Shown: positions 42,937-52,204, counted from the stretch's first letter. The stretch is DNA of 64,000 nucleotides from an uncultured Saprospiraceae bacterium (GCA_937139495.1 CAKZQC010000049.1:1-64000); one strand, 5' to 3'. Program-made: numbers and translations. The notes: generated by a model not told the origin, from the sequence alone.

Positions 42937-43305
42937 ATGACTAAAAATTATATCCTGGAATTAGTTTACCTATTTCTGTATTGTTTACCTTGGATTATAA
43001 TGCTATTCCGAGGGTTCTTTAGATCTTTATCCAATTATAAATGGAAATATTTTTCAATTGGCTTCTTGATAACGCTTTGTATTAGTTCCATTACAGGCTA
43101 TCTTCTCGTATCAGTAGCTAATAGCTACCCAACAAGTGGAGATTACCTTAGTTTTAATGGTATTGTAGAAGTTTTATTAGCATTTTTGCTTGGGCTCCTA
43201 TTTTCTCTAATAGGAGCAGCTGTTACGACTCAACGAATAAGAAGTGCAGCTACAAAACGACCGATTCAGAAATTCAATACTGAAAATGATATTTTAGATA
43301 ATTAA
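42937..43305 (+). CDS. Small membrane protein with C-terminal DILDN motif, paralogue 1
   Basis: 122 aa with three hydrophobic segments (about 8-24, 38-60, 75-98) and a polar C-terminal tail that is probably cytoplasmic, ending FNTENDILDN. The next gene (43327-43633) is a related but frameshifted copy ending SMDDILDN. The shared features are the YCLPW near the start, a YLSF segment and the DILDN terminus. No family recognised. Confidence 0.75.
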   Translation: MTKNYILELVYLFLYCLPWIIMLFRGFFRSLSNYKWKYFSIGFLITLCISSITGYLLVSVANSYPTSGDYLSFNGIVEVLLAFLLGLLFSLIGAAVTTQRIRSAATKRPIQKFNTENDILDN

Positions 43306-43326
43306 CCTTAGCAATCTCCCGCACTT

Positions 43327-43633
43327 ATGCTTTTTATAATTTTCTATGCCTTGCCTTGGTTGAGTTTATTTTTCTTTCATTTCAATAAGCTTTCAGCTCA
43401 GAAAGTATTCAATATTTTTATAGTTTTTTTTGCTTACTTTCATAGTAATCCTGACAAATGCTTATACGACTACACCCATTCTACATCGCATAGGTGCGGA
43501 GTATTTGAGCTTCACAGTAGTGGTACTCATTTATATCATAGGATGGACAATAACATCTATTAGCTTGCAAGAAAAATCAGCTAAACGAAAACCTAAAAAG
43601 AATAAATCGATGGACGACATTTTAGATAATTAA
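43327..43633 (+). pseudogene. Frameshifted paralogue 2 of the DILDN membrane protein
   Basis: The first part (MLFIIFYALPWLSLFF...) is in the frame of ATG 43327, and the second (LTFIVILTNAY..., YLSF, SMDDILDN) is one frame over. The two meet at a run of eight T at 43424-43431; removing one T restores a single protein of about 101 aa that parallels the preceding gene from YALPW to the DILDN terminus. This may be a real frameshift, an assembly error in the homopolymer, or slippage that is used. The last four bases overlap the convergent gene. Confidence 0.65.
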
Positions 43634-44643
43634 TCGACCACTGCCCAAGTTTTCCCTTTCCACGGCGCTAGCTTATTTTGCCAATATTGCACCTGTGCCA
43701 CATCATACTGCGTAATCAACATCGGACTTGTTCCTTGCAAATGAACCGCCTTTAGAGACTCTAATTCTAGATAGCTTTTTTCATAATTGGTGAACGCCAA
43801 TTCGTCCCAATACAAATAAAAACCTTCTTGAAGAGCGACCAATGCCGTGAGGTAATCTTGATAAGAAACCTTCGGAAAAAGTTGCAATTGTATCCAATGA
43901 TAGTTTCTTGCTGCTGCCTCTGTTGTAGCTCCTTCATAAGCAGCCGCCAAATCGCCCTGAATCATGCTTCCCAATACCATTGGATTAACGACATCGCCTT
44001 TGTATTTGAGCGTTCCATCAGCTTGTACAAACACATAATGCAGCTCCGTAGGAATGTACTCACTAGCTCGTTTTATTTTTTTCCTGGCTTCCGCCAATGC
44101 CAATACTTCTTCTGTTTGTTCGCTCTTAATAGTAGTTGTATTGGGGTGTAGTTTATTAGCTGCTGCTAATGCTGCTTTTCCGTCGCCTTTGGCGAAAGCC
44201 ATATAAGCCGCCTCCTGCTTTCGGAACGGCATAACAGGCAACGATATGTAGTGCATTTGGCTACCTTCTCGCCCCACCAAGTGGAGGTATTTATTGCCCG
44301 AAAGCTGTACCCAGCTATACAAATCTAATAACAAAGCTGCTGGCATATCTTTGGGAGCATGTACTTGTACAGGCACTTGATTCGCCAATTCGTGTTTAAG
44401 TTTTTGCGTTTGATTGGCTCGGCATTGCTGCCAAGTAGTCTGCGAAAAATCCAATGCTTTTCCTTCCCACAGAATAGTCGCTTTGTTGGCACTCGCTTCG
44501 TATTGAATATAAATTTTAATCGCACTATTATCGTTCTTCAAATTGAAATATTGCGAACTGACCGTTGGTACATTGACCGTTTGAGCGATAACAGCACTAC
44601 TCCAAAAAATGAATACAAAACACAAGGATAAAAACTTAAACAT
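43630..44643 (-). CDS. Exported hypothetical protein
   Basis: 337 aa. A signal peptide (MFKFLSLCFVFIFWSSAVIAQ) leads to a protein with no family I recognise. It contains an Ala/Lys-rich helical middle (QEAAYMAFAKGDGKAALAAANKLH, about 140-163) and a GTLKYKGDVVNPMVLG stretch. Possibly periplasmic. It overlaps the frameshifted gene by four bases at its 3' end. Monocistronic. Confidence 0.7.
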   Translation of the reverse strand: MFKFLSLCFVFIFWSSAVIAQTVNVPTVSSQYFNLKNDNSAIKIYIQYEASANKATILWEGKALDFSQTTWQQCRANQTQKLKHELANQVPVQVHAPKDMPAALLLDLYSWVQLSGNKYLHLVGREGSQMHYISLPVMPFRKQEAAYMAFAKGDGKAALAAANKLHPNTTTIKSEQTEEVLALAEARKKIKRASEYIPTELHYVFVQADGTLKYKGDVVNPMVLGSMIQGDLAAAYEGATTEAAARNYHWIQLQLFPKVSYQDYLTALVALQEGFYLYWDELAFTNYEKSYLELESLKAVHLQGTSPMLITQYDVAQVQYWQNKLAPWKGKTWAVVD

Positions 44644-44719
44644 AGCTTTTGTTTTTGAATGATGAAATAACTACAACCTAAGGGCTTATAACAATTTATA
44701 CGCCACAAAATACAGCAGC

Positions 44720-45853
44720 TTACTTATCGTACAATTCGAGCAATCTTTTGCGAAGTGTATAAACTGCCTTGGTTGCATTGACATTAGAAGCATTGACAAA
44801 TACAATAATCGCCAAATCTTTTTCTTTGTAAATAGCAGTACTCGAATAAAAAGTACCCGCACTTCCGTCGTGTGTACTGATATGCACCCCCTCTTTTTCG
44901 AGGCGAATCCAGCCCATTGAGTACTTTTCTCTACCATAGTGAATGTAGTCGTAGGTACTCGCTTTCAGATGATTATCTACACCTCGCACGCCTTGCAAAT
45001 GAGCCTGCACAAACTTGCTGTAGTCGCCTATCGACAAACTAATATCGCCCGCAGGGTCAAGCAATTCAGGAATTTCGTACATATTATTTCGGGTCACGGC
45101 ACGCAAGTTAGAATCCATTGGATTGACAGAATGATGCCCAAATGGCTGATCTGGGCTAGCATCAGTGGGCCAACCAATCACCGCATTGGCTCCCATAGGC
45201 AACAATACTTCGTTGATTACGCCATCTTCCCACGCGATACCGCTTGCTTTTTCGAGCATCGCCGTCGCCACAGAGTAGCCAGCATTAGAATATTCGTAGC
45301 CCTCTTTGTTGCCTACTTTAGCAGGATTCTGTTGTACCAACCACTTCGCAAAAGCTCTCCTTTTGGCGACGGCATCCCCTCCAAAATTAGGAATTTTGAC
45401 CATATCGTAAGCACTCATAAACGGCTGTATTTTGGCACGATGACAAAGCAAGTCCGATAGCGTAATATCGTGGTACATATTGAGTGCATCGTCTTCCCAA
45501 TGCGGAAAAATTTCCAATAGTTTGGTCTCCCATTCTATTTGTCCACTTTCTACTAAGGCTGCTGCCCAATGTGCGGTTATTGCCTTGGTATTGGAGCCCA
45601 AATGAAAACGGTCATCTAGCTGTACTTTGTCTTTCTGGTAAATCTGTCGTACCCCCGAAACGCCTATCTCTTTTATTTCGGAACTGGTGAGTACTGCCGC
45701 CGCCATAGCAGGCATATTGTATTGCAATCGAACCTTGGTGAGCAAATCCGACAACTTGTCTAGCTCGTTGATATTTTTTTTCTGGACATTGCTCGTAGAG
45801 CTACAAGCCGCTAATAAACAGAGTGTTAGCAAACTAATAATCATTATTTTCAT
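44720..45853 (-). CDS. Serine hydrolase, class C beta-lactamase/PBP-like lipoprotein
   Basis: 377 aa. Lipobox LLAAC (Cys17). The three beta-lactamase-fold motifs are present: S87-N-T-K90 (nucleophile Ser87), Y188-S-N190, and a late HDGSAG in place of KTG. This matches the esterase/D-aminopeptidase side of the class C family; true beta-lactamase activity is not implied. Probably acts in the periplasm or at the surface. Confidence 0.9.
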   Translation of the reverse strand: MKIMIISLLTLCLLAACSSTSNVQKKNINELDKLSDLLTKVRLQYNMPAMAAAVLTSSEIKEIGVSGVRQIYQKDKVQLDDRFHLGSNTKAITAHWAAALVESGQIEWETKLLEIFPHWEDDALNMYHDITLSDLLCHRAKIQPFMSAYDMVKIPNFGGDAVAKRRAFAKWLVQQNPAKVGNKEGYEYSNAGYSVATAMLEKASGIAWEDGVINEVLLPMGANAVIGWPTDASPDQPFGHHSVNPMDSNLRAVTRNNMYEIPELLDPAGDISLSIGDYSKFVQAHLQGVRGVDNHLKASTYDYIHYGREKYSMGWIRLEKEGVHISTHDGSAGTFYSSTAIYKEKDLAIIVFVNASNVNATKAVYTLRKRLLELYDK

Positions 45854-45939
45854 GGAAATGGTTATATTGGAAATAAAAAAAAATCACTTTATTTTTGTTA
45901 AAAAAATCAAAAAGTAGTTTTATTTGTCAAAAAAAATTC

Positions 45940-45947
45940 TAGGTTTG
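45940..45947 (+). promoter_or_regulatory. -7 promoter element of the methionine operon leader
   Basis: TAGGTTTG fits TAnnTTTG. It would start a leader transcript of roughly 370 bases ahead of metY, containing the Cys-rich leader peptide and an attenuator hairpin. Confidence 0.5.
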
Positions 45948-46072
45948 TATTCGTCAATGATAGGTAGTCAATTTACTACTTTTTATTAACAAAGTACTTT
46001 TTAAAGATAAACAGACTTTATAAAATCAAGTCAACTCTTTAGACAAATCATATAAAATAACCTACCAAATAA

Positions 46073-46195
46073 ATGATTCAGAATAATGCCATTAGCTGTT
46101 GCTGTCAAGCAAATTCTTGTTGTATGTGCTGTTGCACATGCCCAGACCAGCTATTGCCTGAATCAAAAGAGGAACGAACAAACTATCTGTACTAA
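46073..46195 (+). CDS. Cysteine-rich leader peptide of the met operon
   Basis: 40 aa, starting MIQNNAIS, then clusters CCC (9-11), CC (16-17), CCC (19-21) and Cys23: nine Cys among the first 23 residues, after which the peptide is acidic and polar. It lies just upstream of a classic terminator hairpin and the metY gene, so it fits a transcription-attenuation leader sensing charged tRNA-Cys: stalling at the Cys codons would favour read-through. A hairpin ATGTGC/GCACAT (46124-46139) covers codons 18-23 and could act as a pause signal. The peptide itself need not have a function. Confidence 0.7.
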   Translation: MIQNNAISCCCQANSCCMCCCTCPDQLLPESKEERTNYLY

Positions 46196-46232
46196 AACCT
46201 GATTTTAGTATTTTTTGATACTTTTTCTGAAT

Positions 46233-46268
46233 CCCTTCAGCAGTAGCTACTGCCGAAGGGATTTTTTT
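46233..46268 (+). terminator. Attenuator terminator ahead of metY
   Basis: CCCTTCAGCAGTAG pairs with CTACTGCCGAAGGG (one mismatch) and is followed by seven T residues. It stands between the leader peptide stop (46195) and metY (46323), where it would block the operon unless disrupted. A competing pairing between leader CTGTTGCTG (46095-46103) and CAGCAGTAG (46238-46246) is possible, 7 of 9 bases. Confidence 0.75.
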
Positions 46269-46322
46269 ATGTGCCTACCACAACAACTTTTTTTATCATT
46301 CAATAACCATATCATCATCATC

Positions 46323-47627
46323 ATGAGCAATTTCAAAAAAAACACACAAGCACTACACGCAGGACACCAAACAAAACTAACAGGAGGAACACGTGCTGTA
46401 CCTATTTATCAGACCTCCTCTTATGTCTTTGACAACACTGATCATGCTGCCAATTTATTCGGATTGCGAGAATTTGGCTACATCTACACTCGCCTCAACA
46501 ACCCAACCAACGACATCCTAGAACAACGCCTATCAGCCGTAGAAGGTGGAATTGGAGCTGCCGTTTTCGCATCTGGAACAGCTGCTATTTCTACCACTTT
46601 ATTGACCTTATTACGAGCTGGAGACCACATCGTATCCTCTAGTAGTTTGTATGGAGGCACCTACAATTTGCTACAAGTGACCTTACCTCGTTTCGGAATT
46701 ACGACTTCGTTTGTTGATGCAGACAATCCTGACAATTTTCAAGCAGCAATCCGACCTTCTACCCGTGCTATTTTCATAGAATCACTTGGCAATCCTAAAC
46801 TAGATGTGTTAGATATTGCTAAAATTGCGAGCATTGCACAAGCTAATAATATACCGCTAATTGTAGATAACACCGTAGCTTCTCCTGCCCTACTCAATCC
46901 GATTCGCTATGGTGCCAATATCGTCATTCACTCCTTGACCAAGTATATTGGAGGACAAGGAACTTCGTTAGGAGGTGTGGTGATTGATGCTGGCACATTT
47001 GACTGGACAAGTGGCAAATTTCCAGAATTTACAGAACCCTCCAAAGGCTATCACGGGCTGATATATAGCGAAGCCGTCGGCAACTTGGCGTTTGTTGTCA
47101 AGCTTCGAGTAGAAGGTTTGAGAGATTTGGGTGCTGCTCTGAGCCCTTACAATGCATTCCAAATCATACAAGGATTAGAAACACTTGAAGTACGCATACA
47201 AAAGCATTCTGCTAATGCACTCATTCTGGCAGAATGGTTGGAAAAACAAGAGCAAGTTGCATGGGTTAACTACCCAGGTTTAGCTTCTAGCAACTACCAT
47301 GAATTAGCAAAAAAATATTTACCAAATGGGCAAAGTGGTGTAGTCACCTTCGGAATCAAAGGTGGTTATGAAGCTGCCAAAATTTTTACAGATTCCACCG
47401 AACTTTTCTCGCTTTTGGCGAATATTGGAGATACCAAATCCCTAATTATCCACCCTGCAAGCACAACTCACCAACAACTATCAGAAGAACAACAGCGTAC
47501 AGCAGGTGTCACCCAAGACTTGATTCGCCTATCGGTTGGGTTAGAAGATATCACCGACTTGCAAGCAGATATTACGCAAGCATTAGCAGCTGTCAAGTCT
47601 AATTCACTAACTAACACCAACGTATAA
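46323..47627 (+). CDS. metY: O-acetylhomoserine aminocarboxypropyltransferase (sulfhydrylase)
   Basis: 434 aa from the ATG at 46323 (MSNFKKNTQALHAGH); a longer in-frame reading starts in the attenuator and is artefactual. A Cys/Met-metabolism PLP enzyme: the PLP lysine is K207 in HSLTKYIGGQG, with YTRLNNPTN, FASGTAAIS and SLGNPKL around the cofactor. It makes homocysteine from O-acetylhomoserine and sulfide. First gene of a met operon with metX and an aspartokinase-homoserine dehydrogenase; TAA and the next ATG are directly adjacent. Confidence 0.95.
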   Translation: MSNFKKNTQALHAGHQTKLTGGTRAVPIYQTSSYVFDNTDHAANLFGLREFGYIYTRLNNPTNDILEQRLSAVEGGIGAAVFASGTAAISTTLLTLLRAGDHIVSSSSLYGGTYNLLQVTLPRFGITTSFVDADNPDNFQAAIRPSTRAIFIESLGNPKLDVLDIAKIASIAQANNIPLIVDNTVASPALLNPIRYGANIVIHSLTKYIGGQGTSLGGVVIDAGTFDWTSGKFPEFTEPSKGYHGLIYSEAVGNLAFVVKLRVEGLRDLGAALSPYNAFQIIQGLETLEVRIQKHSANALILAEWLEKQEQVAWVNYPGLASSNYHELAKKYLPNGQSGVVTFGIKGGYEAAKIFTDSTELFSLLANIGDTKSLIIHPASTTHQQLSEEQQRTAGVTQDLIRLSVGLEDITDLQADITQALAAVKSNSLTNTNV

Positions 47628-48584
47628 ATGTCAGTAGAAACTCCTGTAAACTATCATACAATTGCAGCATACACTACTTATGCAGGGGCGAGTTATCAAG
47701 ACTTACCCCTGTCTTATCGTTTGTTTGGGCAACCGCTACATACCGCTCCTGTTATATTGGTCAATCATGCCCTAACGGGCAATAGTGCAGTACCAAATTG
47801 GTGGGGACAATTGATTGGTGATGGATTGGTGCTAGACACCCAACGCTATACTATATTGGCGATTGATGTATTTGGCAATGGCAGTACAGATACCTGGATA
47901 GAACAGTATCAACAATGGGTCACAAAGGACATTGCCACCTTATTTTTGAAGGTTGTAAGCGACTTAAAAATCAAGTCGCTTTATGCTATAATTGGTGGCT
48001 CATTGGGTGGTGGTATTGCTTGGGAAATGGCGGTATTAGCTCCACAATTGATACAAAGATTGATTCCTATTGCTGCCCATTGGGAATCTTCCGATTGGTT
48101 GATGGGGCAATGCTATGTGCAAGAATGCTTATTACTACATTCCAATCGTCCTATTGCAGATGCTCGACAAATGGCCATGTTATTTTATCGAACTCCTGCT
48201 TCTTTTAGCTATAAGTTTGGTCGAGCCAAATCAGAGGATAAACCTGTTTATGAAGTCAATGACTGGCTAGACTATCATGGTCATCAATTAGCGAATAGAT
48301 TTGATAAACGCGCTTATCTATTGCTCAATCAACTATTAGCTACCATCGATAGTAGTCCGCCACAAGGTGTCAATGCCATGCTTCAAACACTGTCTTGTGA
48401 AGTCATACAAGTTGCCATTACTAGCGATTTGTTATTTGACAAACAAGCCAATAAAGATACCCATCGATTACTATTGCAACTCCATAAAAAAAGTCACTAT
48501 TTGGAGATAAAGTCTATCCATGGACATGATGCTTTCTTGATGGAACAAACGCAGCTGGCACAATTACTAGCACCTCACTTTTAA
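47628..48584 (+). CDS. metX: Homoserine O-acetyltransferase (alpha/beta hydrolase)
   Basis: 318 aa. Nucleophile Ser125 in GGSLGGG, acid Asp in SDLLFD and His in IHGHDAFLME, the MetX triad. NHALTGNS near residue 46 is the oxyanion-hole HALTG motif. It acetylates homoserine for the MetY step. Shorter than most MetX proteins (often about 350-380 aa). The start codon directly follows the metY stop, so translation is coupled. Confidence 0.92.
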   Translation: MSVETPVNYHTIAAYTTYAGASYQDLPLSYRLFGQPLHTAPVILVNHALTGNSAVPNWWGQLIGDGLVLDTQRYTILAIDVFGNGSTDTWIEQYQQWVTKDIATLFLKVVSDLKIKSLYAIIGGSLGGGIAWEMAVLAPQLIQRLIPIAAHWESSDWLMGQCYVQECLLLHSNRPIADARQMAMLFYRTPASFSYKFGRAKSEDKPVYEVNDWLDYHGHQLANRFDKRAYLLLNQLLATIDSSPPQGVNAMLQTLSCEVIQVAITSDLLFDKQANKDTHRLLLQLHKKSHYLEIKSIHGHDAFLMEQTQLAQLLAPHF

Positions 48585-48617
48585 AAAAAAATTACTATCT
48601 CATCGCAAAATACAAGC

Positions 48618-51035
48618 ATGAAAATCATAAAATTTGGAGGTAAATCTCTAGCCAACGGAAAAGGTATAGAACAGACTCTAGCCATTATCCAAGACTACAC
48701 CCAACATAAAACACCGATTGTTGTCGTACTTTCGGCTAGAGGCAACACCACGAACCAATTGCTCAAATTGCTACACAAGGCACAGAAGGGCTTGGATTAT
48801 TCGGAAGATTGGACAGCACTCAAAAGCTATCAAATAGCTCCTGCTGTAGCTGTTGATTTGAGTACAGAATTCGACCTCATACAACGAACACTTCAAGGCG
48901 TAGCATTACTGCAAGATTATAGCCCAAAAGTACAAGATTTGATATTAGCTCAAGGTGAATTGATGGCAACTAAAACAGTAGCCGCTATTTTGCAAGCACG
49001 TAGCATTGATAGCCAAGCAGTAGATAGCCGACAATTTCTGACTACAGATAGCCAGTTTGGCAATGCTCAAATACAAGAGACCATTTCAGAAGCTAAAACG
49101 ATTGTATTTTTTCAACAAAAGCCACTTTCTTACCTGCCTATTGTGACTGGTTTTATAGCCGCGAACGAATCAGGCACGACGACTACATTGGGTAGAAATG
49201 GCAGTAATTACTCGACGGCATTACTAGCTAAATACTTGCAAGCAGATGAAGTAATCAATTATACACATGTCAATGGGATTTATACTGCCAATCCAGAACA
49301 AGTGCCAGATGCTCGTATTATCGAAAAGCTAAACTATCAAGAAGCCAATGAACTAGTTAGTTTTGGAGCTTCTATTTTGCACGCTCGTTCTATTGTTCCG
49401 CTCATGGAGCGTAATATTCCACTACGTATTCTCAATACATTCAGCCCACACAGCCAAGGCACTTATATTAGTCAATATACGAATAACAGTACTATCAAAT
49501 CCGTAGCCGTTCAGAAATCTGTTTGTATTATTAATATAGAGGGCAAAGGGCTGCTTGGACAAATCGGAATTGATGCTCGTATTTTTGGAACCTTGCACTT
49601 GCACAATATCAATATTGGCGTTATTTCTCAAGGCTCTTCTGAGCAAAGTGTGGGTTTTGTGATTGATATACAAGATTCTCAAAAAGCAATTCAAGCCCTC
49701 GAAATAGAGTTTGGCAAGGAGATTAAAAATAAAGCTATCAACAGCATTTTAGCCATCAAAGATATTGCCGTCATTACGGTCATTGGTCAAAACATACAAG
49801 GTTTTTCTGAGTCTTATCAATCTTTGATTAATAATAATATTGATATTCTATTGGTCAACAATACGATACATGGCAATAATATCAGCCTGGTGGTAGCCGA
49901 AAAAGATGTCAATAAAGCCGTCAATAGTATCCACTCGCAGATATTTGGCGTAGCCAAAAACATCAATATTGCAGTATTTGGCAAGGGAACTGTTGGCGGC
50001 ACATTGCTCGCTCAAATACTCAGCTCGAAAGCACAAATTTTGAAAAGAAAAGAAATCAAATTAAATGTTTTTGCTATCGCTGGCTCTCAAAAAGTGCTCT
50101 TGAACAAGAATGGGATTGACGACAATTGGCAACAGCAATACAATCACACTGCAGAATCTATCGATGGCGTACAGCAAGTCATTGATTTTGCAAAAGCAAA
50201 TCACTTCGAGAACTTAATTGCGATTGACAATACAGCTAGTACCACTTTCGTGCAAGACTATAGCACCTTGGTACAGAATGGTTTTGATTTGATTTCGTCC
50301 AATAAGATTGCCAATACAGAATCTTACGCTTCTTATCAAGCATTGCGGCAGATACTCAAACAGCATAACAAAAAGTACCTATACGAAACAAATGTAGGTG
50401 CAGGCTTACCCTTGATTGACACAATTAAACTTTTGCATGATTCAGGCGAAAATATTACACGCATAAGGGGTGTTTTTTCTGGTTCGTTGAGCTATATTTT
50501 CAATCATTATTCTGTGCAAGAACAGTCGTTTAGTAGCATTCTGCAAGAGGCGATACAAAAAGGGTTTACAGAACCTGATCCTAGAGAAGACTTATGCGGC
50601 AATGATGTCGCACGTAAACTATTGATATTGGCACGAGAGCTAGATTTGGAAAATGAATTTGAGGAAATTAGCATTCAAAACTTAATTCCTGAATCCTTGC
50701 GTGGTGGCACGGCTGCTGACTTTTTGGCTCGGCTAGAAGAACTCAACGCTCCTTACCGACAAATTAAATCTGACCAAGACGAAGAGCATGTTTTACGTTA
50801 TATCGGCGACTTGCATGGTGACTTGCAGCAGAACAAAGGAATTTTGGAAGTCAACTTAGTATCAGTACCTAAAAAAAGTGCCTTAGGTCAAGTCAAGGGT
50901 TCTGATTCTATTTTTGAAATTTATACCAAATCCTATGGTGACAATCCGATTGTCATACAAGGAGCTGGTGCTGGTGCTGCAGTCACTGCACGAGGAGTGT
51001 TTGGTGATTTGCTGCGTATAGCAGAGAAGAAATAA
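48618..51035 (+). CDS. thrA: Bifunctional aspartate kinase/homoserine dehydrogenase
   Basis: 805 aa. The kinase half begins IKFGGKSLANG and includes TTLGRNGSNYSTALLAKYL. Two ACT domains lie at about 295-440. The dehydrogenase half starts NIAVFGKGTVGGTLLAQ (about 450) and has YETNVGAGLPLI and FTEPDPREDLCGNDVARKL. It feeds aspartate semialdehyde steps towards homoserine. With metX and metY it gives most of the route from aspartate to homocysteine; asd is not present. metL and thrA types cannot be separated by eye. Confidence 0.94.
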   Translation: MKIIKFGGKSLANGKGIEQTLAIIQDYTQHKTPIVVVLSARGNTTNQLLKLLHKAQKGLDYSEDWTALKSYQIAPAVAVDLSTEFDLIQRTLQGVALLQDYSPKVQDLILAQGELMATKTVAAILQARSIDSQAVDSRQFLTTDSQFGNAQIQETISEAKTIVFFQQKPLSYLPIVTGFIAANESGTTTTLGRNGSNYSTALLAKYLQADEVINYTHVNGIYTANPEQVPDARIIEKLNYQEANELVSFGASILHARSIVPLMERNIPLRILNTFSPHSQGTYISQYTNNSTIKSVAVQKSVCIINIEGKGLLGQIGIDARIFGTLHLHNINIGVISQGSSEQSVGFVIDIQDSQKAIQALEIEFGKEIKNKAINSILAIKDIAVITVIGQNIQGFSESYQSLINNNIDILLVNNTIHGNNISLVVAEKDVNKAVNSIHSQIFGVAKNINIAVFGKGTVGGTLLAQILSSKAQILKRKEIKLNVFAIAGSQKVLLNKNGIDDNWQQQYNHTAESIDGVQQVIDFAKANHFENLIAIDNTASTTFVQDYSTLVQNGFDLISSNKIANTESYASYQALRQILKQHNKKYLYETNVGAGLPLIDTIKLLHDSGENITRIRGVFSGSLSYIFNHYSVQEQSFSSILQEAIQKGFTEPDPREDLCGNDVARKLLILARELDLENEFEEISIQNLIPESLRGGTAADFLARLEELNAPYRQIKSDQDEEHVLRYIGDLHGDLQQNKGILEVNLVSVPKKSALGQVKGSDSIFEIYTKSYGDNPIVIQGAGAGAAVTARGVFGDLLRIAEKK

Positions 51036-51043
51036 GCAATAAA

Positions 51044-51080
51044 AAAAAGCCCTAACAAATAAATTTGTTAGGGCTTTTTT
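51044..51080. terminator. Bidirectional terminator at the end of the met operon
   Basis: Stem AAAAGCCCTAACAAAT/ATTTGTTAGGGCTTTT with a short loop; an A run before and a T run after let it stop both the met operon and the convergent TPR gene. Confidence 0.9.
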
Positions 51081-51120
51081 GCGGCTCAATAAGCATCGCT
51101 TTTATACGAATATACTGAAG

Positions 51121-51717
51121 TTACTTGAACGTTGTTCTACGAGTAGGGTTCAAGATCTTGTTAGCTTTTGCACCATATTTTTCTGAGCTTTGCAAATCTG
51201 CTAACAATGTTTTAGCAGCTGTTTTTTCGCCTTGACGAGCATACACTAATGCTAAATACCATTTGGCATCTTCTTTAATAGTTGGGTTTTTGATTTCCGT
51301 CAAATGCTCCAATTTTTGAGTTGCTTCAGTTGTTTTGTTGGTGCTGATATAAGATACTGCCAAGTAGAAATCTACTTGATTAAAATCATTTGCTTCAGGG
51401 TTTTCGGCTAGATACTTTTCAAACGCTACTGCCGAAACTTCATATTGTTGGCTGTTGTACGCCTCCATTCCTTTTTTGAGACCACGCATAGACTTAGTCA
51501 CGGCATCGTCTTCCCCACCTGTACTACGAGTATTGAGCATCAAATCCAAATCGCTAGAAATAGCATCTTCGTAAGCTACAAAGTTGCTATCAAATACTTG
51601 CTGCTCATTGCTCACTGGTTGTGCAAAACACAACAAGACAATAACACCTGCAATAGCACTAGCTGCTGCATAACGAAAACGTCCAAATTTAATTACTTTA
51701 TTTTTCTTGCTAGTCAT
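51121..51717 (-). CDS. Membrane-anchored TPR protein
   Basis: 198 aa. Basic N-terminus then one transmembrane helix (about 16-33, YAAASAIAGVIVLLCFA), placing the rest in the periplasm. Three TPR-like helical pairs follow (about 75-195; for example AVAFEKYLAENPEANDF, AKWYLALVYARQGEK). Resembles the scaffold part of YbgF/BamD-like proteins without their specific motifs. Unknown partner. Confidence 0.75.
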   Translation of the reverse strand: MTSKKNKVIKFGRFRYAAASAIAGVIVLLCFAQPVSNEQQVFDSNFVAYEDAISSDLDLMLNTRSTGGEDDAVTKSMRGLKKGMEAYNSQQYEVSAVAFEKYLAENPEANDFNQVDFYLAVSYISTNKTTEATQKLEHLTEIKNPTIKEDAKWYLALVYARQGEKTAAKTLLADLQSSEKYGAKANKILNPTRRTTFK

Positions 51718-51905
51718 AATAGTTGTGGATTAGGATTGAGTGAAAGATAGATAACAACAGGCTTTAATGTCTTAATTACACAAAGTGTTACTATCAAATC
51801 TAAAAAAAATATTTTTTATACTGTCATCTTTGGCTCATTATTCTACCCAATACTTTAAATTTGCACCATACAATTCTATTTTATTGACTTGAATACGACC
51901 ACAAC

Positions 51906-52184
51906 ATGAGAATATTAGGCTATTTGGATACTCCTCAATACAAGACAACTGTCTTTAAGACCGACACCAAAATTTTGGTTAAATTTGAAACCCCTCTATT
52001 TGAGCAGACCTTCAAATTCAGAGAAACCGATAACTTACAAACCTTAGAAGATGTCAAAAAGTTGGTAGATATTGACTTCTTGATTGCTATCGAAAGTCGC
52101 TTTGGCGAAATGTATCGAGATAGCAATCAATTATTGAGTAGGTACATCAAAGATCAAGAGGAAGAATGGGAAGAAATCATTTAG
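51906..52184 (+). CDS. Small hypothetical protein
   Basis: 92 aa, soluble. It begins MRILGYLDTPQYKTTVF and shows alternating strands (ILVKFETPLFEQTFKF) followed by a helical, acidic C-terminus (KDQEEEWEEII). Possibly a small alpha/beta domain that binds a partner. It precedes a membrane protein gene by 20 bases on the same strand, suggesting a two-gene unit. No family recognised. Confidence 0.7.
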   Translation: MRILGYLDTPQYKTTVFKTDTKILVKFETPLFEQTFKFRETDNLQTLEDVKKLVDIDFLIAIESRFGEMYRDSNQLLSRYIKDQEEEWEEII

Positions 52185-52204
52185 AATAAAAACACACTCC
52201 AGTT

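Noticed and set aside
45854..46072. SAM riboswitch ahead of the met operon
   Set aside because: No recognisable SAM-I/SAM-II core was seen; the leader peptide and terminator explain the region. A covariance search would settle it.
46215..46322. N-terminal extension of MetY
   Set aside because: It would translate the attenuator hairpin; MetY proteins start at the equivalent of 46323.
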